Shown: one piece after another, positions 34,587 to 43,207 of the stretch
How positions within the stretch are numbered: position 1 is the stretch's first letter
Layout of the letters: every line of letters begins with the position of its first letter
Assembly: GCF_000420825.1 (NCBI RefSeq)
Contig: NZ_ATVR01000017.1
Location: 1-64,000, forward strand
Length of the DNA stretch: 64,000 nucleotides
DNA from: Butyrivibrio sp. AE2015
GTDB taxonomy: Bacteria; Bacillota; Clostridia; Lachnospirales; Lachnospiraceae
Direction: 5' to 3'
The notes under the pieces: model-generated
The model's input: only the letters and a program-made list of their open reading frames with translations
Database searches by the model: none
What the model was told of the DNA's origin: nothing
Position numbers and translations under genes: made by a program

Positions 34587-35891
34587 ATGGCAGGCGTTTC
34601 TTTAAATGGCGTTTACAACCATTTCATACAAGATTACGTATCTAAAGATGTTACACAGGCTGATGCGCATCGCAAGGATGAGCTTCGGGATGTGTATAAA
34701 TCTATTGCAAAAATCAATAAACAGTCCCCTCTGTATTTGTTAACGGACGATGATCTAACCCGCAACGATGCGATTGAGATAAAAGAGAAAGCAAGACTTT
34801 TACAGGGCAGTATTTTTGGCCTTAGTAATCAGGAAGATAAGTCTTCACTTAATCATACTTCTGCGTTTACGTCAGATGACGAAAAGGTGGATGCTTCTTA
34901 TATTGGCAAAACTCCTGATGACGATGTTGGCAGCGCAGGTTTTGATATTGAAGTTTCGCAGCTTGCTACAGGACAGACCAATACCGGTAAATTTGTAGTA
35001 AAGGATTCTTCGTCAGTTCTTTTACCTGATAATTACGCATTTGATGTCAGGATTGATAAGCAGGAATATGAGTTCCAGTTCAGCGTTTATCAGTCTGATA
35101 AGAATATAGATGTTCTTCAGAAACTTGAAAAGCTCATTAACCGTGCGGGAATAGGACTTGAAGCTGAGGTTGTAGAAGGCAGTGATAACAGGGCGGCGCT
35201 TCAGATAGGAGGCACCCACACCGGTATTAGGACCGGCGAGACTAGTCAGTTTGAAGTTTATGAGTCCTCCGGCGAACTTGCCACAGGTTCTGTTGCAGCT
35301 CTTGGACTTGACCAGATATCTTCGCCTGCAGCAAATGCGCATTTTACCTTGAATGGTGAAGACAGGATGGCTATATCCAATCACTTTACGGTTGGCGGTA
35401 AGTTTGATATTCAGATAAGAGATGTTACTACATCGCCGGTAAGTGTAGGGGTTAAAAGAGATAATGAGGCATTGGTAAAGCACATTTCGTCTCTTGTAGA
35501 TAATTACAATAAGTTTGTACTTGAAGCATCAGGTAAGCAGGATGCGAAGTTTAAGAGCGACAAGCTAAAGAGTGAGGCGGTAAGCATTGCAAGGCAGTAC
35601 ATGTCAGGCATAGAGGACATGGGAATTAAGCTTGAGGGTGAAGGAATCATCTCTATAGATGACGAGATGCTGCATCAGGCAGTAGCAGGACTTCAGAATG
35701 ACGAAATGCTTAAGCCGATCAGAAACTTTACAGATGCACTTATAAATAAGGCAAAAGATATAGCGGTTGACCCTATGAAATATGTTGACAGGCCGGTTGT
35801 AAATTATAAGAATCCTGACAGCAGGGACAACACAGCATCACCGTATATTACAAGCGAGTACTCAGGAATGATGTTCAATAATTATTGCTGA
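34587..35891 (+). CDS. Flagellar cap/hook-associated protein (FliD-like)
   Basis: A 434-aa secreted-type protein without signal peptide, as expected for flagellar export. The segment FDIEVSQLATGQTNTGKFV (about 112-130) is a typical FliD/flagellin-like motif. It is followed by a beta-rich D2/D3-like middle, and then a helical C-terminus (ALVKHISSLVDNYNKFVLE) as in FliD. The N-terminal 80 residues are helical but lack the usual Gly/Ser-rich FliD opening. It has an unusually long, structured leader and is not beside other flagellar genes here. FliD is the best match; another hook-associated role is possible. Confidence 0.6.
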   Translation: MAGVSLNGVYNHFIQDYVSKDVTQADAHRKDELRDVYKSIAKINKQSPLYLLTDDDLTRNDAIEIKEKARLLQGSIFGLSNQEDKSSLNHTSAFTSDDEKVDASYIGKTPDDDVGSAGFDIEVSQLATGQTNTGKFVVKDSSSVLLPDNYAFDVRIDKQEYEFQFSVYQSDKNIDVLQKLEKLINRAGIGLEAEVVEGSDNRAALQIGGTHTGIRTGETSQFEVYESSGELATGSVAALGLDQISSPAANAHFTLNGEDRMAISNHFTVGGKFDIQIRDVTTSPVSVGVKRDNEALVKHISSLVDNYNKFVLEASGKQDAKFKSDKLKSEAVSIARQYMSGIEDMGIKLEGEGIISIDDEMLHQAVAGLQNDEMLKPIRNFTDALINKAKDIAVDPMKYVDRPVVNYKNPDSRDNTASPYITSEYSGMMFNNYC

Positions 35892-35942
35892 GATCGCGCT
35901 TAAGTTACCTTTTCTGCAGGAAGGTGACTTGAAATAATATAT

Positions 35943-35977
35943 AGAAGCGGCGTACATCATGTGTATGCCGCTTCTTT
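35943..35977 (+). terminator. Terminator of the FliD-like gene
   Basis: The stem AGAAGCGGC (35943-35951) / GCCGCTTCT (35967-35975) extends by further pairs (TACA/TGTA) and is followed by a short T-run. Confidence 0.8.
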
Positions 35978-35982
35978 GTGAT

Positions 35983-36011
35983 TTGTGGGCGGGCCTTGTA
36001 TCGTGTATAAT
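35983..36011 (+). promoter_or_regulatory. Promoter of the GT-C/GT2 operon
   Basis: TTGTGG (35983-35988) and TATAAT (36006-36011) are 17 bp apart, 23 bp before the next start codon. Confidence 0.6.
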
Positions 36012-36034
36012 GGCGTAAGTGAGGTAAAAAACTG

Positions 36035-37876
36035 ATGATATTTGTGATGACGATTGTGGCTATGCTGCTTTTAAGTGCCTGCATAGCTGATAGATATAAA
36101 GTTAGTGTTGGCGATGGAATAGCCCTTTCCGGCTCGGTGACAATTCTGCTTCTTTACGTTCTTGCTTTTTTCAGGGGCATGAAGCTGATTGGGGTAATCG
36201 GACTTGTATTTGTTGTGGTGATATTTAGGTTAAAGAAATATGTACTTGACCCGCTTTTGGTTATGTTTGTGGTGGGGGTGGCTGCGGTTACCCTTCTTAC
36301 GGGGCAGCAGGTATTTTCCTGGTGGGATGATATTAATTTCTGGTCATCTGATGCCAAACAGCTTTTTTATATGAATGGATTTCCGGGAAAATATGGAAAT
36401 GTCTCTCCTGAATTTGGGGATTATCCACCTGTTACGTCCATATTTAAATGGCTCTTTTTACAGATGAGTTCTGATAGCTATAATGAAAGCCTCCAATTTG
36501 CAGGATATTTTGCACTGAACCTGACTTTTCTTATGCCGCTGGCAGGCAGGCTGAAAAAGTGGACAGAGGATGGATGTGCTTGCAGGGGGGCAAAAAAGGC
36601 TGCTTTTCTGCTGGTCTGTTTTGCTGCGGTGGTTCTTTTGCCCGGGGTATTTAATGGGATAATATATTACGGAACACCTGCTGATATAACCATGGGAATT
36701 GTGTACGGGGCCCTTCTTCTTGCTATTTACGAACAGGAAATGGTTGATGAAAACTTTTACTATATCAGGATTGCACTATATTCGGCAGTTCTTTTTCTGA
36801 CTAAGTCTGTTGGCGTAGAGTGGGCGATATTTGCATTTCTCTTTTACCTGATAACCAGGAAAAAAAGCTGGAAAATACTGATAACCGGTGCTGTTTCAGG
36901 TGGATTTTATGTAAGCTGGCTGCTGTTCTGTCTTATCAACAGAAGAGTTGCAAAGCTTACCGGAGCGGGGCTTCGTATGGCAACATCCGGAACCTACACT
37001 GCGCCACAGAACACAATGGAAAAGGCAAGGTACTTTATTGAGGGATTTTGGACTATGCCTATGCATGCGGATTCAAATCTTACATTTGATATCTCTACAG
37101 GCGTTGCAGTCCTGACTCTTTCGGCATTTCTTTTTGCTTTAATGAAATGTGGAATCTTTGAGAAGAAAGAGGCAAAGAAAATTGCGATCTTCCTTGGAAT
37201 ATCCGGACTTTTATGCTACGGGATCATATTCCTTGCTCATATTTCTATATTTCAGACAGAAGATCAGTACCTGGATGCTTATGCCATGGCAGTTTCTATC
37301 GCAAGGTACGCATGCCCCTTTGCTCTTGGAGGTTTCTATCTTTTAATAGGGGCTTTTTGTGACAGGAGTGGTAAGATACCGCAAAAGAGTGGAATGAGGA
37401 TTGGAATCGCATTTCTTTTGTTTGTTCTTTTGACTGCTGATTATACGGGCGTTTACAAGCATTTGCTTGGTTATAGAAAAAGTGTAGAGGAAAACATAAA
37501 TTATTGTTATGATATGGTTGGTGATGAAGGCAGGATTTTGGTGGATAAAGTTGCCCAAAATAAGAGCCTTTGGGGAAAACGAGTTCTCGTCATGCGAGAT
37601 GGCCATACATACACATGGGTTCATGACACTTATATAAGTAAAGAGGCTTCGCCTGTGGCCCTAGTCTATGACGGCTATCTGGCTGAACAGGAGAGCTCTG
37701 CGGACATGGCGGGCAAGATAGTAACAAACCATGCTTCATATTTATATGTGGAAGATGCGGATGGAAGGGCAGCAGATCTTTTTTCTCCTCTGATGAAGGA
37801 TGGAGAAGAGTTTGCTCCATGCACCGTTTATAAAATTGAAATAAGTGAAGAGGGAGTTGTTCTTACTTCAATATGA
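36035..37876 (+). CDS. Polytopic membrane protein, likely GT-C glycosyltransferase
   Basis: A 613-aa membrane protein with about 11-13 helices and a soluble C-terminal tail of about 110 residues. The first large loop has WWDDINFWSSDAKQLFYMNG and a DYPP segment, resembling the acidic metal-binding loops of GT-C enzymes that use lipid-phosphate sugars. No close family name can be given. It overlaps the next gene (GT2-GtrA) by 4 bp. GT2-GtrA proteins make and flip polyprenyl-phosphate sugars, so this enzyme may use that donor on the outer side of the membrane. GAGG lies 10 nt before the ATG. Confidence 0.65.
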   Translation: MIFVMTIVAMLLLSACIADRYKVSVGDGIALSGSVTILLLYVLAFFRGMKLIGVIGLVFVVVIFRLKKYVLDPLLVMFVVGVAAVTLLTGQQVFSWWDDINFWSSDAKQLFYMNGFPGKYGNVSPEFGDYPPVTSIFKWLFLQMSSDSYNESLQFAGYFALNLTFLMPLAGRLKKWTEDGCACRGAKKAAFLLVCFAAVVLLPGVFNGIIYYGTPADITMGIVYGALLLAIYEQEMVDENFYYIRIALYSAVLFLTKSVGVEWAIFAFLFYLITRKKSWKILITGAVSGGFYVSWLLFCLINRRVAKLTGAGLRMATSGTYTAPQNTMEKARYFIEGFWTMPMHADSNLTFDISTGVAVLTLSAFLFALMKCGIFEKKEAKKIAIFLGISGLLCYGIIFLAHISIFQTEDQYLDAYAMAVSIARYACPFALGGFYLLIGAFCDRSGKIPQKSGMRIGIAFLLFVLLTADYTGVYKHLLGYRKSVEENINYCYDMVGDEGRILVDKVAQNKSLWGKRVLVMRDGHTYTWVHDTYISKEASPVALVYDGYLAEQESSADMAGKIVTNHASYLYVEDADGRAADLFSPLMKDGEEFAPCTVYKIEISEEGVVLTSI

Positions 37877-38919
37877 ATATACCGATAATTATTCCGGCTT
37901 ACGAACCGGATGAGAAGCTGATAAAGCTGGTGGATGAATTAAATAGTGCTTCAGTAGGCCCTATTGTTGTTGTAAATGATGGCTCGGATAAAGAAAGATT
38001 TGGCCACATTTTTGACAGTGTTAAAAAGAGTGGGGCCATTGTCCTTGAGCATGCGGTCAATATGGGAAAGGGCAGAGCGCTTAAGACTGCCTTTAATTAT
38101 TGCCTGAATAAATACGAGAATCTGGCAGGGGTAATCACGGCTGATTCCGATGGACAGCACACGGTTTTGGATATTAAAAAGTGTATGGAAGCTCTTTTGG
38201 CTGATCCTAAGGCTCTTGTACTGGGCGTGAGAAATTTTGATGAAAGCGGAATACCTGCAAGGTCCGTATTTGGAAACAAGGTTACACGCAGGATAATGAA
38301 GTTGCTTGTGGGATTGTCCATAAGTGATACTCAGACCGGGCTCAGGGGAATCGGACCTTCCTTTATGAAATATCTTTTGACTGAGGATGGAGAGCGCTTT
38401 GAGTTTGAGACTAATATGCTGATAGCTACAAAAGATCAGGGAGTACCTATTATTGAGGTGCCCATCAGCACTATATATTTAGAAGAAAATAAATCCAGCC
38501 ACTTTAATCCCATAGTGGATTCGATCAGGATTTATGCCATATTCCTGAAGTTTTTGTTTTCTTCTTTGTCATCAAGCGTTGTTGACATGGTGATGTTCAG
38601 TATATTCTGTGCCATATTCAGAAACGTTCCGATGGCAATCGGATATATCATGCTCTCAACGATCCTGGCCAGAGTTATTTCTGCGATCTACAATTTTGCT
38701 ATTAACTATGGCATTGTGTTCAAGGGAAAGGGAAACAAATTTAAAGCTGCGGTCAAATATTTTGTGCTGGCAGTTTGCATTATGCTCTTTAGTGGCTTCT
38801 TTGTAACGATAGGACATGGATTGTTTGGCGGCGTGCCGGAAATAGTTGTGAAGGTGCCTGTTGACTGCGTCTTGTTTTTGCTTAGCTTCATCGTTCAGAG
38901 AGAAATTGTTTATAAATAA
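37873..38919 (+). CDS. GT2 glycosyltransferase fused to GtrA flippase-like domain
   Basis: A 348-aa protein. Residues 1-215 are a dolichol-phosphate-mannose-synthase-like GT2: IIIPAYEPDEKLIKLV, PIVVVNDGSD, and ADSDGQH, with the substrate motif SISDTQTGLRG. Residues 225-345 form a GtrA domain of four helices. The enzyme should charge polyprenyl-phosphate with a hexose in the cytoplasm, and the GtrA part may carry the product across the membrane. It overlaps the upstream GT-C-like gene, its probable partner. A charged C-terminus (QREIVYK) ends the protein. Confidence 0.9.
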   Translation: MNIPIIIPAYEPDEKLIKLVDELNSASVGPIVVVNDGSDKERFGHIFDSVKKSGAIVLEHAVNMGKGRALKTAFNYCLNKYENLAGVITADSDGQHTVLDIKKCMEALLADPKALVLGVRNFDESGIPARSVFGNKVTRRIMKLLVGLSISDTQTGLRGIGPSFMKYLLTEDGERFEFETNMLIATKDQGVPIIEVPISTIYLEENKSSHFNPIVDSIRIYAIFLKFLFSSLSSSVVDMVMFSIFCAIFRNVPMAIGYIMLSTILARVISAIYNFAINYGIVFKGKGNKFKAAVKYFVLAVCIMLFSGFFVTIGHGLFGGVPEIVVKVPVDCVLFLLSFIVQREIVYK

Positions 38920-38927
38920 AAAAGTCA

Positions 38928-38956
38928 TTGACTAAGATTAGTTACTATGATATATT
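38928..38956 (+). promoter_or_regulatory. Sigma-A promoter of rpmG-secE-nusG
   Basis: TTGACT (38928-38933) and TATATT (38951-38956) are 17 bp apart. A short hairpin, AAAGA/TCTTT, with a T-run follows at 38969-38988 in the leader and may attenuate transcription. Confidence 0.82.
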
Positions 38957-39053
38957 AGACAAGCGACTAAAGATTTACGTCTTTTTTTTATGCAAAAAAA
39001 TGATGATAAAAGGCGCAAAGTTAAGATAATTAGAACACACCGGAGGTGAGATT

Positions 39054-39203
39054 ATGCGTACAAGAATTACATTAGCATGTACAGATTGCAAGAATCGTAA
39101 CTATGACACAACAAAGGATAAGAAGACACATCCTGATCGTGTTGAGATGAAGAAGTACTGCCCATTCTGCAAGAAGCATACATTACACAAGGAAACAAAG
39201 TAA
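39054..39203 (+). CDS. rpmG: 50S ribosomal protein L33
   Basis: A 49-aa L33, a normal length. The zinc-ribbon form is present, with CTDC near the start (Cys9, Cys12) and CPFC (about 36-39), and the rest is basic ([16 protein letters not shown]). It sits in the large subunit near the E site. GGAGGTGAG precedes the ATG. It is the first gene of the unit that continues with secE and nusG, the common Firmicutes order. Confidence 0.96.
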   Translation: MRTRITLACTDCKNRNYDTTKDKKTHPDRVEMKKYCPFCKKHTLHKETK

Positions 39204-39235
39204 TTTCATTCCTTATTAGGAGGGAGACTACGGGT

Positions 39236-39532
39236 ATGGAAGAGACCAAGGTAGTAGATAACAAGTCTGAGCAGACTAAGAGCTCTTCTGCCAAGAAAAA
39301 CAAGAAATCAAAAAACGGACTTCTTGGAAAGATCGGTGCAGTGATCACTAAGATTGGTGATTTCTTTACTGGGGTTAAGGCGGAGTTTGGTAAGATCATT
39401 TGGCCAACTAAGGATGATGTGATCAAACAGACAACAGCAGTTGTTGTTGTATCAATCATTTGTTGTGCTCTTATCGCTGTATTGGACTATGCGTTTGAAT
39501 ATGGTATGAATTTCATAACATCTATATTCTAA
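39236..39532 (+). CDS. secE: Preprotein translocase subunit SecE
   Basis: A 98-aa SecE. The N-terminal 40 residues are Lys/Ser-rich and probably disordered. The conserved part is FFTGVKAEFGKIIWPTKDDV, the amphipathic helix that clamps SecY, followed by a single membrane helix (TAVVVVSIICCALIAVLDYA). AGGAGGGAG precedes the ATG, and nusG follows after 15 bp. The single-helix form is typical of Gram-positive bacteria. Confidence 0.96.
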   Translation: MEETKVVDNKSEQTKSSSAKKNKKSKNGLLGKIGAVITKIGDFFTGVKAEFGKIIWPTKDDVIKQTTAVVVVSIICCALIAVLDYAFEYGMNFITSIF

Positions 39533-39547
39533 TTTAAAGGAGATAAT

Positions 39548-40171
39548 ATGTCAGAAGAAATGGAAAAGTCTTTTGAATCTGATGAGCAGTTAGAAAATGC
39601 AGAAGCTCCTGTTAATGAGGAGGCTGAAGCACCTGTTGCAGAGTCTGTCAACGAGAATGCTCATTGGTATGTTGTTCATACATATTCAGGATATGAGAAC
39701 AAAGTAAAGGCCAATCTTGAGAGCGCTATTGTTAATAGACATCTTGAGAATCAGATTTTTGAGGTTAGAGTTCCTCTGCAGGATGTTGTTGAAGTTAAGA
39801 ACGGTGTGCGCAAGAATGTGCAGAGAAAAATGTTCCCTGGCTATGTTCTTGTCAACATGGATATGAATGACGAAACTTGGTACGTAGTTCGTAATACACG
39901 TGGAGTTACAGGTTTCGTTGGACCGGGAAGCAAACCAGTTCCGCTTACAGATGCAGAGATTAAACCTCTCGGAATCAAGACTGATACAATTTCTGTTGAT
40001 TTCTCAGTTGGTGATGAAATCGCTGTTGTTGCCGGTGTTTGGAAAGACACTGCCGGTGTTGTTCAGAGAATGGACTTTGGTAAACAGACAGCTACAATCA
40101 ATGTTGATCTGTTTGGCCGTGAGACTCCGGTTGAGATCAGCTTCGCAGAAGTTAGAAAGATTGATTCATAA
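39548..40171 (+). CDS. nusG: Transcription termination/antitermination factor NusG
   Basis: A 207-aa NusG that binds RNA polymerase and couples it to Rho or the ribosome. An acidic extension of about 35 residues (rich in Glu and Ala) precedes the core, which begins AHWYVVHTYSGYENKV. The NGN domain includes RKMFPGYVLVNMDM and VRNTRGVTGFVGPGSKPVPL; the KOW domain has VGDEIAVVAGVWKDTAGVVQ. AAAGGAG precedes the ATG. The acidic extension makes it longer than the usual 175-185 residues. Confidence 0.97.
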   Translation: MSEEMEKSFESDEQLENAEAPVNEEAEAPVAESVNENAHWYVVHTYSGYENKVKANLESAIVNRHLENQIFEVRVPLQDVVEVKNGVRKNVQRKMFPGYVLVNMDMNDETWYVVRNTRGVTGFVGPGSKPVPLTDAEIKPLGIKTDTISVDFSVGDEIAVVAGVWKDTAGVVQRMDFGKQTATINVDLFGRETPVEISFAEVRKIDS

Positions 40172-40239
40172 TAGTTTAGGTATTCGATGCGTGAGCATTT
40201 GAATATATAGCAATCACAGATTGCACGTAACCGCTGAGT

Positions 40240-40287
40240 GGGAGCAAAACCCATCGAGCGTATTCCGCTCGATGTTGGTTTTGCCCC
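40240..40287 (+). ncRNA. Long hairpin in the rplK leader
   Basis: The stem GGGAGCAAAACC (40240-40251) / GGTTTTGCCCC (40277-40287) encloses CATCGAGCG-TATTC-CGCTCGATG (40252-40274), a perfect 9-bp hairpin. The structure is flanked by a direct repeat, AACCGCTG(AGT)GGGAGCAA at 40229 and 40331. It lies in the 223-bp gap between nusG and rplK, without a T-run. It may be an L11/L1 regulatory leader or a processing site, and does not match an r-protein leader I can name. Confidence 0.45.
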
Positions 40288-40294
40288 TGCGATA

Positions 40295-40329
40295 GGTTCC
40301 AGCCGAGGTTTTCTCGAGGCTGTTGAACC
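40295..40329 (+). repeat. Hairpin element, copy C, before rplK
   Basis: This 35-nt hairpin has arms GGTTCCAGCC and GGCTGTTGAACC, which make ten pairs with a TT bulge, around GAGGTTTTCTCGA. The 18-nt core differs by one base from that of 15077-15108. It is the third copy of the family in this window. Confidence 0.5.
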
Positions 40330-40394
40330 GAACCGCTGGGAGCAAGACCATTGTGGGGATTGCGTCCGACCACATATTTTCAGGAGGTGCCATT

Positions 40395-40820
40395 ATGGCA
40401 AAGAAAGTCGAAGGATACATTAAGTTACAGATCCAGGCTGGTAAAGCAACACCAGCACCACCAGTTGGACCAGCACTTGGTCAGCATGGTGTAAACATCG
40501 TTGAATTCACAAAGCAGTTCAACGCACAGACAGCAGATAAGGGTGACGTTATCATCCCTGTTGTTATCACAGTTTATGCAGACAGAAGTTTCACATTCAT
40601 CACAAAGACTCCACCTGCTGCAGTTCTTCTTAAGAAGGCAGCTAAGATCCAGAAGGGTTCAGGAGTTCCTAACAAGACTAAGGTTGCAAAGATTTCTAAG
40701 GAAGAAATTAGAAAGATTGCAGAGACAAAGATGCCTGACCTCAATGCTGTTGACATCGATGGTGCTATGAGCATGATCGCTGGTACAGCACGTAGTATGG
40801 GAATCGTAGTAGAAGACTGA
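40395..40820 (+). CDS. rplK: 50S ribosomal protein L11
   Basis: A 141-aa L11, exactly the family's usual length. It binds 23S rRNA at the GTPase centre. The N-terminus [25 protein letters not shown] is diagnostic, as is the C-terminal [12 protein letters not shown]. The ATG at 40395 has CAGGAGGTG 8 nt upstream; reading frames extending further upstream run through the structured leader and are not coding. It is followed by rplA after 13 bp. Confidence 0.97.
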   Translation: MAKKVEGYIKLQIQAGKATPAPPVGPALGQHGVNIVEFTKQFNAQTADKGDVIIPVVITVYADRSFTFITKTPPAAVLLKKAAKIQKGSGVPNKTKVAKISKEEIRKIAETKMPDLNAVDIDGAMSMIAGTARSMGIVVED

Positions 40821-40833
40821 TGGAGGATGAGAG

Positions 40834-41523
40834 ATGAAACACGGAAAGAAATACGTTGAAGCTGCTAAGCTTATTGATAAGACACAGCAGTATGAAGCCG
40901 CTGATGCAATAGCTCTTGTTAAGAAGTCAGCTACTGCAAAATTTGATGAGACTGTAGAAGTTCACATCAGAACAGGTTGTGACAGCCGTCATGCTGATCA
41001 GCAGATCAGAGGCGCAGTTGTTCTTCCTAACGGAACAGGTAAGACTGTTAAAGTTCTTGTATTCGCTAAGGGCACAAAGCTTGACGAGGCTCAGGCTGCA
41101 GGTGCAGATTTCGTTGGCGGTGAGGAACTTATTCCAAAGATCCAGAACGAAGGATGGCTTGACTTTGATGTTGTAGTTGCAACACCTGACATGATGGGCG
41201 TTGTAGGACGTCTTGGTAAAGTTCTCGGACCTAAGGGTCTTATGCCAAACCCTAAGGCTGGTACAGTTACTATGGATGTTACAAAGGCTGTTAACGATAT
41301 CAAGGCTGGTAAGATTGAGTACAGACTTGACAAGGCTAACATCATCCACGTTCCAGTTGGAAAAGCTTCTTTCTCAGAGGAGCAGCTTGAACAGAACTTT
41401 AACGCACTTATGGATGCTATCTCAAAGGCTAAGCCTTCATCTGTAAAGGGTCAGTACCTCAAGAGCATTACTCTTGCTACAACAATGGGACCTGGCGTAA
41501 AGGTTGTATCAAACAAGTATTAA
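40834..41523 (+). CDS. rplA: 50S ribosomal protein L1
   Basis: A 229-aa L1, which forms the mobile stalk at the E site. It is normally also the translational repressor of the L11-L1 mRNA. The signature [18 protein letters not shown] is at about 127-144, with [22 protein letters not shown] at the end. TGGAGGATGAGAG precedes the ATG. A strong terminator follows, so here rplKA is separated from rplJL by 1.7 kb and the capA-like gene. Confidence 0.97.
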   Translation: MKHGKKYVEAAKLIDKTQQYEAADAIALVKKSATAKFDETVEVHIRTGCDSRHADQQIRGAVVLPNGTGKTVKVLVFAKGTKLDEAQAAGADFVGGEELIPKIQNEGWLDFDVVVATPDMMGVVGRLGKVLGPKGLMPNPKAGTVTMDVTKAVNDIKAGKIEYRLDKANIIHVPVGKASFSEEQLEQNFNALMDAISKAKPSSVKGQYLKSITLATTMGPGVKVVSNKY

Positions 41524-41542
41524 TTTGCATAAATGCAAATAT

Positions 41543-41574
41543 GAAGCGAATCGCATTGCGATTCGCTTCTTTTT
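41543..41574 (+). terminator. Terminator of rplKA
   Basis: The stem GAAGCGAATCG (41543-41553) / CGATTCGCTTC (41559-41569) is followed by five T. A separate small hairpin (ATTTGCA/TGCAAAT) precedes it at 41523-41540. Confidence 0.92.
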
Positions 41575-41624
41575 ATATTCAGAATTGAGCAGGGTAGTCT
41601 GCTTGATTATGGAATATTAGAAAA

Positions 41625-41646
41625 CCACAATATATTGTGGTATTAT
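41625..41646 (+). promoter_or_regulatory. 16-bp palindrome and -10 box before the CapA-like gene
   Basis: CCACAATATATTGTGG (41625-41640) is a perfect palindrome, a likely repressor site. TATTAT (41641-41646) right after it may be the -10 box, ending only 6 nt before the ATG. If so, the mRNA would have almost no leader, in line with the lack of a ribosome site. Confidence 0.45.
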
Positions 41647-41652
41647 AAAATA

Positions 41653-42903
41653 ATGAGACATGAATATGATTACGATAAAAACGCAAATGGAACTTCTGCT
41701 ATAAGGATTTTTTTATTAACCCTGTCGATCATACTTATAGTTGGAATTCCTTCTTTGTTTGTCATAAAGAGACTTAGTGAACATGATGAGGTCGGAGAAG
41801 TAAAGCTTGCAAGCGGATGGGAAAAAATACCTGAAGCAGGAGTTGTTGAAAACGTTGTGGTATCCGAAGGTGAGCAGGCGGAAGAAGAATTGATTATTCC
41901 TGAGGAAGATAAAGCATACACTCATGTAATTGAGACTTCATCTGACGATTCTGTTACTATTGGCTTTGCCGGGGATATTCTGTTTGATGACAATTATGCG
42001 GTAGGCAATGCTTTTAAGAATGCGGGCATTTCTGCTGATGGAGTTGTGGGTCAGAGCCTTCTTGAAAAAATGAGAGCTGCTGATATCATGATGGTCAACA
42101 ATGAATTTCCATATTCCAATGGGGGAACTCCTACTGAAGGAAAAATGTATACCTTTAGAGCCAGACCAGAAACAGCTTCAATTCTTAATGAGATGGGAGT
42201 TGATATTGTTGGCCTTGCAAACAATCATGCCTATGATTATGGAGAACAGGCTCTTCTTGATACAATGGATACGCTTGACAGTGTAGGCGTTACTTATGCA
42301 GGAGCGGGTAACAACATAGAAGAAGCATCTCACCCTGTGTATTACATTACAAGTAGTGGAATGAGGATCGCTATCATATGCGCAACTCAGATAGAAAGAC
42401 TTGATAATCCTGATACAAAAGGGGCTACGGAGTCTAGTCCTGGTGTTTTCAGATGCCTTAATGATTCTCTTTTACTTGAAAAAGTCAGAGAGGCAAGAGA
42501 AAAGAATGCTTATGTTATTGTTTTTATTCATTGGGGAACAGAGAGTACTTCTGAAATAGATTATCTTCAGGTGGATCAGGCAAAAGAGATCGTTGATGCC
42601 GGAGCCAATCTTATAGTTGGGGCTCATCCACATGTTCTTCAGAAAATTGATTATGTGAATGGTGTTCCTGTTATATACAGCCTTGGTAACTACATATTTA
42701 ATTCCAAGACACAGGATACTGGAATGATCCTGACAACTCTTCATAATGATGGTGTTGTAAATATCCGGTTTGTGCCGGCTGTTCAGAGCGGCTGTTCGGT
42801 ATATGAGCCGTCTGATGAAGAGAAACTTAGGATACTTAATGAAATGGCCGGAATGTCTCCGGGGATAACTCTTGATACAAATGGATATATATCTATGAGG
42901 TGA
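41653..42903 (+). CDS. CapA-family (PGA_cap) membrane-anchored phosphoesterase-like protein
   Basis: A 416-aa protein with a basic N-terminus, one membrane helix (IRIFLLTLSIILIVGIPSLFVI) and an acidic linker. A PGA_cap domain of the metallophosphatase fold follows: IGFAGDILFDDNYAV (about 104-118), NNEFPYSNGG, DIVGLANNHAYDYG, VFIHWGTES and VGAHPHVLQ. These motifs carry the expected Asp, Asn and His ligands. CapA relatives act on poly-gamma-glutamate or capsule; the precise substrate here is unknown. No ribosome site precedes the ATG. It stands alone between rplKA and rplJL, an unusual insertion. Confidence 0.85.
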   Translation: MRHEYDYDKNANGTSAIRIFLLTLSIILIVGIPSLFVIKRLSEHDEVGEVKLASGWEKIPEAGVVENVVVSEGEQAEEELIIPEEDKAYTHVIETSSDDSVTIGFAGDILFDDNYAVGNAFKNAGISADGVVGQSLLEKMRAADIMMVNNEFPYSNGGTPTEGKMYTFRARPETASILNEMGVDIVGLANNHAYDYGEQALLDTMDTLDSVGVTYAGAGNNIEEASHPVYYITSSGMRIAIICATQIERLDNPDTKGATESSPGVFRCLNDSLLLEKVREAREKNAYVIVFIHWGTESTSEIDYLQVDQAKEIVDAGANLIVGAHPHVLQKIDYVNGVPVIYSLGNYIFNSKTQDTGMILTTLHNDGVVNIRFVPAVQSGCSVYEPSDEEKLRILNEMAGMSPGITLDTNGYISMR

Positions 42904-43014
42904 GCGTTTATGATATAAATAGATATGTACATGTGATGATCAATCCTGACATAACTTAGAATGTTCATAAGATAGTTGCAATTGAAATAATAAACAAAAA
43001 ATAGTAGAAAAGTG

Positions 43015-43043
43015 TTGACAGGAATATTTGAGTATGTTATTTT
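43015..43043 (+). promoter_or_regulatory. Promoter of rplJL
   Basis: TTGACA (43015-43020) and TATTTT (43038-43043) are 17 bp apart. A TG at 43035-43036 adds an extended -10. It starts the L10 leader transcript. Confidence 0.85.
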
Positions 43044-43049
43044 ATTAAG

Positions 43050-43207
43050 GTCGTCGAAAAAGACGATAATATATGCCGAAGACAGTAGGTGTTCTTTTGA
43101 ACATAATGAGCAATCGCCTACCGAGGAAAAGTTAAAACATGACTTTTTACCTCTCGATGTCTTCGAGAGGTTTTTTTCGGCGGTTAATTCTATAAGGAGG
43201 TAAAAAG
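43050..43207 (+). ncRNA. Ribosomal protein L10 leader with attenuator
   Basis: A 160-nt leader before rplJ. GTAGG (43085-43089) pairs with CCTAC (43117-43121) around a purine-rich internal part, as in L10 leader RNAs, which bind the L10-L12 complex. Near the 3' end CCTCTCGA (43150-43157) / TCGAGAGG (43163-43170) with seven T forms an intrinsic terminator. Binding of L10 would favour termination. The whole 304-bp gap after the CapA-like gene is explained by this leader and its promoter. Confidence 0.75.
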
